In this document: positions 5,398 through 7,939 of the stretch, piece by piece
How the letters are laid out: the number at the start of each line of letters is the position of its first letter
Position numbering within the stretch: position 1 is the first letter of the stretch
Source of the DNA: Flavobacteriales bacterium
GTDB lineage: Bacteria; Bacteroidota; Bacteroidia; Flavobacteriales_F; PHOS-HE28
DNA length: 7,939 nt
Assembly: GCA_024640205.1 (NCBI GenBank)
Contig: JAHEFL010000057.1
Coordinates: 1-7,939, forward strand
Direction of reading: 5' to 3'
Program-made: the position numbers and the translations under genes
The notes under the pieces: generated by a model
What the model was told of the DNA's origin: nothing
Seen by the model: only the letters and a program-made list of their open reading frames with translations
Database searches by the model: none

Positions 5398-7107
5398 CTA
5401 GCGACCGGATCCCAGGTTCTTCAATTCAGATCCGTCCGCTTGTCGGGCAGTGATGTACCAGTTCAGGTCGGTCGAGATACGGGAGCGCCCGCGGTATTTT
5501 TTCCCATCCGTATTCCAGTGCTTACTCACGGCGAACAGGCCGAGGTCCTTGTCCCCATGATACAAGCGCACGGGCATTTCGAAATGATCCGCGCAATTGG
5601 TCCATCGGTACCAAAGCTTCTTTTTTCGAATGCCCCATTCCAAAACCGGTATCCGCGTGTCACGCAAGTATTGATCAAAGACATGTGAAAGGTCACGCTC
5701 AGAGAACCTGCTCATGAAGGATTCCAGCTCCGAACTGGATGTGATCGCGTCACGAAAACGGCGGTTCATCTCGATGAGCATTCCTTGGAACCGTTGATCA
5801 TCATTCATGATCGCCCTGATGGTATGGATCAGGTTCGCGCCCTTGTTGTACATATCCACGCTGCCTTCCTGGTTCACGCCGTAGGGGCCGATCAATGGTC
5901 GATCGTTCAGGATGCTCTTGCGCAACCCGATCAGGTATTCGTTCGCAGCCGTCCTGCCTTGCTGGCATTCCGTGAAGATGGTCTCGCTGTAGCACGTGAA
6001 GCCTTCATGGATCCACATGTCCGCGATATCGGCAGTGGTGATGCTGTTGCCGAACCACTCGTGCCCACTTTCATGCACGATGATGTAATCCCACTCCAGG
6101 CCATGGCCGGTGCCACTGCGGTCCATGCCCCGATACCCGTTCACGTAACCGTTCCCATACGCTATGGCGCTCTGGTGCTCCATCCCCAGGTGCGGTGATT
6201 CGACCAGCTTGTATCCATCCTCGTAAAAAGGGTAGGGGCCGAACCATGCTTCGAAACAGTCCAACATTTCAGGAACTTGGGTAAAATGGGCAAGGGCCTT
6301 GTCCGCATTATAGGACAGTACCCAGTGGTCGATATCCAGGGTGCCTGAAAGACCATTATAACGTTCGCTCAGGCGGGTGTACTTCCCGATGTAGGGCACC
6401 AGGTTATACGTGTTGATGGGTGATCTTACATCCCAGGTCCATGTGCTCGTACCCTGTCCGTTGTCCTTTACGTTCCGAAAGCGACCGTTCCCCACGGCAA
6501 CAAGCGTATCAGGCACTGTGATGTGCAGCGCTGCACCATCCGGCTCATCGCTTTGATGGTCCTTACAAGGGTACCATACGCTCGCGCCCAGGCCTTGGCA
6601 GGCTACGCTCATCCAAGGATTCCCTTCGCTGTCCTGCTTCCAGATCCAGCCACCGTCCCAGGGCGGTTGCCTTGCGGAACGAGGCGTACCGTGGTAAAAC
6701 ACAGTGAGCAGTGCTTGATCACCGGGCCCCAAGGTATCCATAAGATCCACCCACAGGACATTATCATCTCGCGTGAAACGCGCTCGACGAGATCCATCGG
6801 CAACGGATCCACTCTGATGGAATTGTAAGCTGTCGACTACAAGCGGCTGCTGCAGATCGATCTGCATGCGCTGTCCTGAAGAGGTTGCAACGAAAGTGAT
6901 CGTGGTGGTCCCTCGAATGCTTTTCGAACCGAAGTCAGGGGTCACGCTCACCTCGTAATGGGTGACATCCCACCAGGCCCGTTCCGGTCCTATCGATCCT
7001 CGCAGCGTGTCCGCGCGCGTGAAAGACTTCTGGCGTGCACCCAGTTGGGCACGGGCGCAAGGGAGGTGCAGCAAAGCCATCAACAGAACGATCGCAACCC
7101 TTCGCAT
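5398..7107 (-). CDS. Secreted M1-family zinc metallopeptidase (aminopeptidase-like)
   Basis: This is a gluzincin peptidase of family M1, which normally removes N-terminal residues from peptides. From the ATG at 7107 it is 569 residues. It opens with a signal peptide (MRR, hydrophobic stretch to Leu15, then PCARA with likely cleavage before Gln21), so the enzyme is predicted to be exported. A beta-rich N-terminal domain (about 45-240) precedes the catalytic domain with GMEHQ (308-312), HESGHEWFGN (345-354) and WIHEGF. Zinc ligands are His345, His349 and Glu368 (18 residues between the last two), with Glu346 catalytic and Tyr420 in the MYNKGA motif. The exopeptidase motif is GMEHQ rather than the usual GxMEN. 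The long C-terminal domain of ERAP/PepN types is absent, and no T9SS sorting tail is seen. An ATG at 7191 would add 28 residues ahead of the signal peptide, so 7107 is preferred. It lies 87 bp downstream of the EEP gene on the same strand and may be co-transcribed. Confidence 0.92.
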   Translation of the reverse strand: MRRVAIVLLMALLHLPCARAQLGARQKSFTRADTLRGSIGPERAWWDVTHYEVSVTPDFGSKSIRGTTTITFVATSSGQRMQIDLQQPLVVDSLQFHQSGSVADGSRRARFTRDDNVLWVDLMDTLGPGDQALLTVFYHGTPRSARQPPWDGGWIWKQDSEGNPWMSVACQGLGASVWYPCKDHQSDEPDGAALHITVPDTLVAVGNGRFRNVKDNGQGTSTWTWDVRSPINTYNLVPYIGKYTRLSERYNGLSGTLDIDHWVLSYNADKALAHFTQVPEMLDCFEAWFGPYPFYEDGYKLVESPHLGMEHQSAIAYGNGYVNGYRGMDRSGTGHGLEWDYIIVHESGHEWFGNSITTADIADMWIHEGFTCYSETIFTECQQGRTAANEYLIGLRKSILNDRPLIGPYGVNQEGSVDMYNKGANLIHTIRAIMNDDQRFQGMLIEMNRRFRDAITSSSELESFMSRFSERDLSHVFDQYLRDTRIPVLEWGIRKKKLWYRWTNCADHFEMPVRLYHGDKDLGLFAVSKHWNTDGKKYRGRSRISTDLNWYITARQADGSELKNLGSGR

Positions 7108-7194
7108 AAGAGGCAATATATCGGCTCCCAGCAACGGAAGGCGCCATCCGGTGATGATACGTTCGATGCGGGGCAGGCAACTGCGTTCCATCCG
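7108..7194 (-). promoter_or_regulatory. Gap between EEP and M1 genes
   Basis: These 87 bp lie between the EEP stop and the preferred M1 start. The reading frame is open through the gap, so it could be translated as an N-terminal extension if the ATG at 7191 were used. On the minus strand TATATTGC occurs about 9 bp before the M1 ATG and only partly fits the TAnnTTTG consensus. No terminator hairpin with a T-tract is seen, so read-through from the EEP gene is plausible. Confidence 0.3.
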
Positions 7195-7939
7195 CTATTC
7201 CAGGTCAGCTTTCAATCCGAACATGGCCGAGATGGCGCGATGGTCGCTCAACTCTTCGGGGTGTGTGCGGAAGTCCCAACTCTCCAGCGCCCGGTCATGC
7301 AGAATGTGGTCGATGCGGAGGTTCGGAAGCCTTCCCACGTAAGTGCCGCCACTGCCACGACCGCTTTCAGTGAAAGCGTCGTCACGTCCTTCCCGCAAGG
7401 TCTGATAACTGTAACTCATCGGCACATCGTTCATATCGCCACAATAGAGAACTGGATGGGGGCTGCTTCTCATGTGCTCGGCGATGCGCTCAACTTCCAG
7501 TGCCCTCAGGCGGAAGCCACGACGAAGGCGTTTAAGAATGCGGATCCCGCCTCGCTTTAGATCGTCGCTCTTGGTGTCCGTATCCAATGCCTCAATGAAT
7601 TTATAGTCATCATCGCCGAAATGATATGAGGCCAGGTGAGCGTTATAAACCCGTATGGTATCCTCTCCGATACGGATGTCGCTCCAGATGCACTGGTTGT
7701 TTGGGTTGTCCGGGAACGTGATGTTCCCTTGCGCTAAAATGGGCCAGGCGCTGAACGTAGCGATACCGAAATGACTATCATATTTGGCCTTTTGGGTATA
7801 CGAATCGTGAACAAACGAGTATCGGAAGTCCTGCATCAGGAGATCCTTTGTTCGGAAGAAAATCGTATCGGGACTGTAGAAGAACTCCTGGAGGCACAGG
7901 ATCTCGGCATCCATCTCATGAAGGCGTTGGAAGATCTTC
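7195..7939 (-). CDS. Endonuclease/exonuclease/phosphatase-fold protein, N-terminus cut off
   Basis: This is the C-terminal catalytic part of an EEP-superfamily metal-dependent phosphohydrolase. The superfamily covers DNases, AP endonucleases and inositol or sphingolipid phosphatases. The frame stays open to the right edge (reading KIFQRLHE before the internal Met at 7914), so the true start lies outside. Numbering from that Met, the signature residues are Glu10 in CLQEF (metal ligand), His93 in YNAHLAS, Asp160 and Asn162 in CGDMNDVP, Asp202-His203 in LRIDHIL, and Asp224-His225 in LSDHRA (general base). The catalytic set therefore appears intact. Bacteroidota homologues I recall are about 350-370 residues with two or three N-terminal membrane segments, which would account for the missing 100 or so residues; this is inference. 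Substrate cannot be told. It precedes the secreted M1 peptidase gene on the same strand. Confidence 0.88.
   Translation of the reverse strand, partial: KIFQRLHEMDAEILCLQEFFYSPDTIFFRTKDLLMQDFRYSFVHDSYTQKAKYDSHFGIATFSAWPILAQGNITFPDNPNNQCIWSDIRIGEDTIRVYNAHLASYHFGDDDYKFIEALDTDTKSDDLKRGGIRILKRLRRGFRLRALEVERIAEHMRSSPHPVLYCGDMNDVPMSYSYQTLREGRDDAFTESGRGSGGTYVGRLPNLRIDHILHDRALESWDFRTHPEELSDHRAISAMFGLKADLE

Noticed and set aside
7039..7107. Lipoprotein signal in the M1 peptidase (Cys17)
   Set aside because: The residues before the cysteine are His-Leu-Pro, which do not fit a lipobox; ordinary signal peptidase I cleavage after ARA is more likely.
6958..7560. 200-codon plus-strand frame across the M1/EEP junction
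   Set aside because: It overlaps two well-supported minus-strand genes in antisense and shows no domain-like pattern.
1..7939. Mobile element, CRISPR array, tRNA/rRNA, toxin-antitoxin or defence cassette
   Set aside because: Both strands were read for terminal inverted repeats, regular spaced repeats, cloverleaf-like blocks and small gene pairs; none was found, and the window is filled by recognisable housekeeping or common enzyme genes.

Overview
The window most likely comes from a member of the Bacteroidota, perhaps an uncultured Flavobacteriales-like lineage with moderately high GC (mid-50s percent by eye). This is inferred from several points: a 1205-residue DnaE with an apparently intact PHP metal site next to trxA; no purine-rich Shine-Dalgarno sequence before any start; a perfect TAnnTTTG -7 box upstream of trxA; and M1 peptidase and EEP proteins whose motif variants resemble those of this phylum as I remember them. 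No search was run.

Layout: most genes are on the minus strand. Reading that strand from 4848 down to 35, there is an OsmC-family peroxiredoxin, then dnaE (replicative DNA polymerase III alpha), then trxA (thioredoxin), ending in a clear intrinsic terminator. dnaE and trxA are separated by 233 bp containing a probable trxA promoter. osmC and dnaE are separated by 114 bp packed with short inverted repeats. Diverging from osmC, on the plus strand, is a small NTF2/SnoaL-like gene. It converges on a secreted M1-family zinc aminopeptidase on the minus strand. Upstream of the peptidase, also on the minus strand, is the 3' part of an endonuclease/exonuclease/phosphatase-fold gene that runs off the right edge.

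How they work together: DnaE is the core replication enzyme. TrxA and the OsmC protein are both cysteine-based redox proteins for disulfide and peroxide handling, so the minus-strand block is a housekeeping replication/redox cluster. The peptidase is predicted to be exported, and the EEP protein is probably anchored in the membrane by its unseen N-terminus. Neither has an obvious functional link to dnaE.

I see no mobile element, CRISPR array, tRNA, rRNA or defence system. The window looks like ordinary conserved chromosome, and I did not find a convincing undescribed system. The best second-look items are the inverted-repeat/GATC cluster before dnaE, the metal-binding PHP domain of DnaE, and the M1 exopeptidase motif variant.
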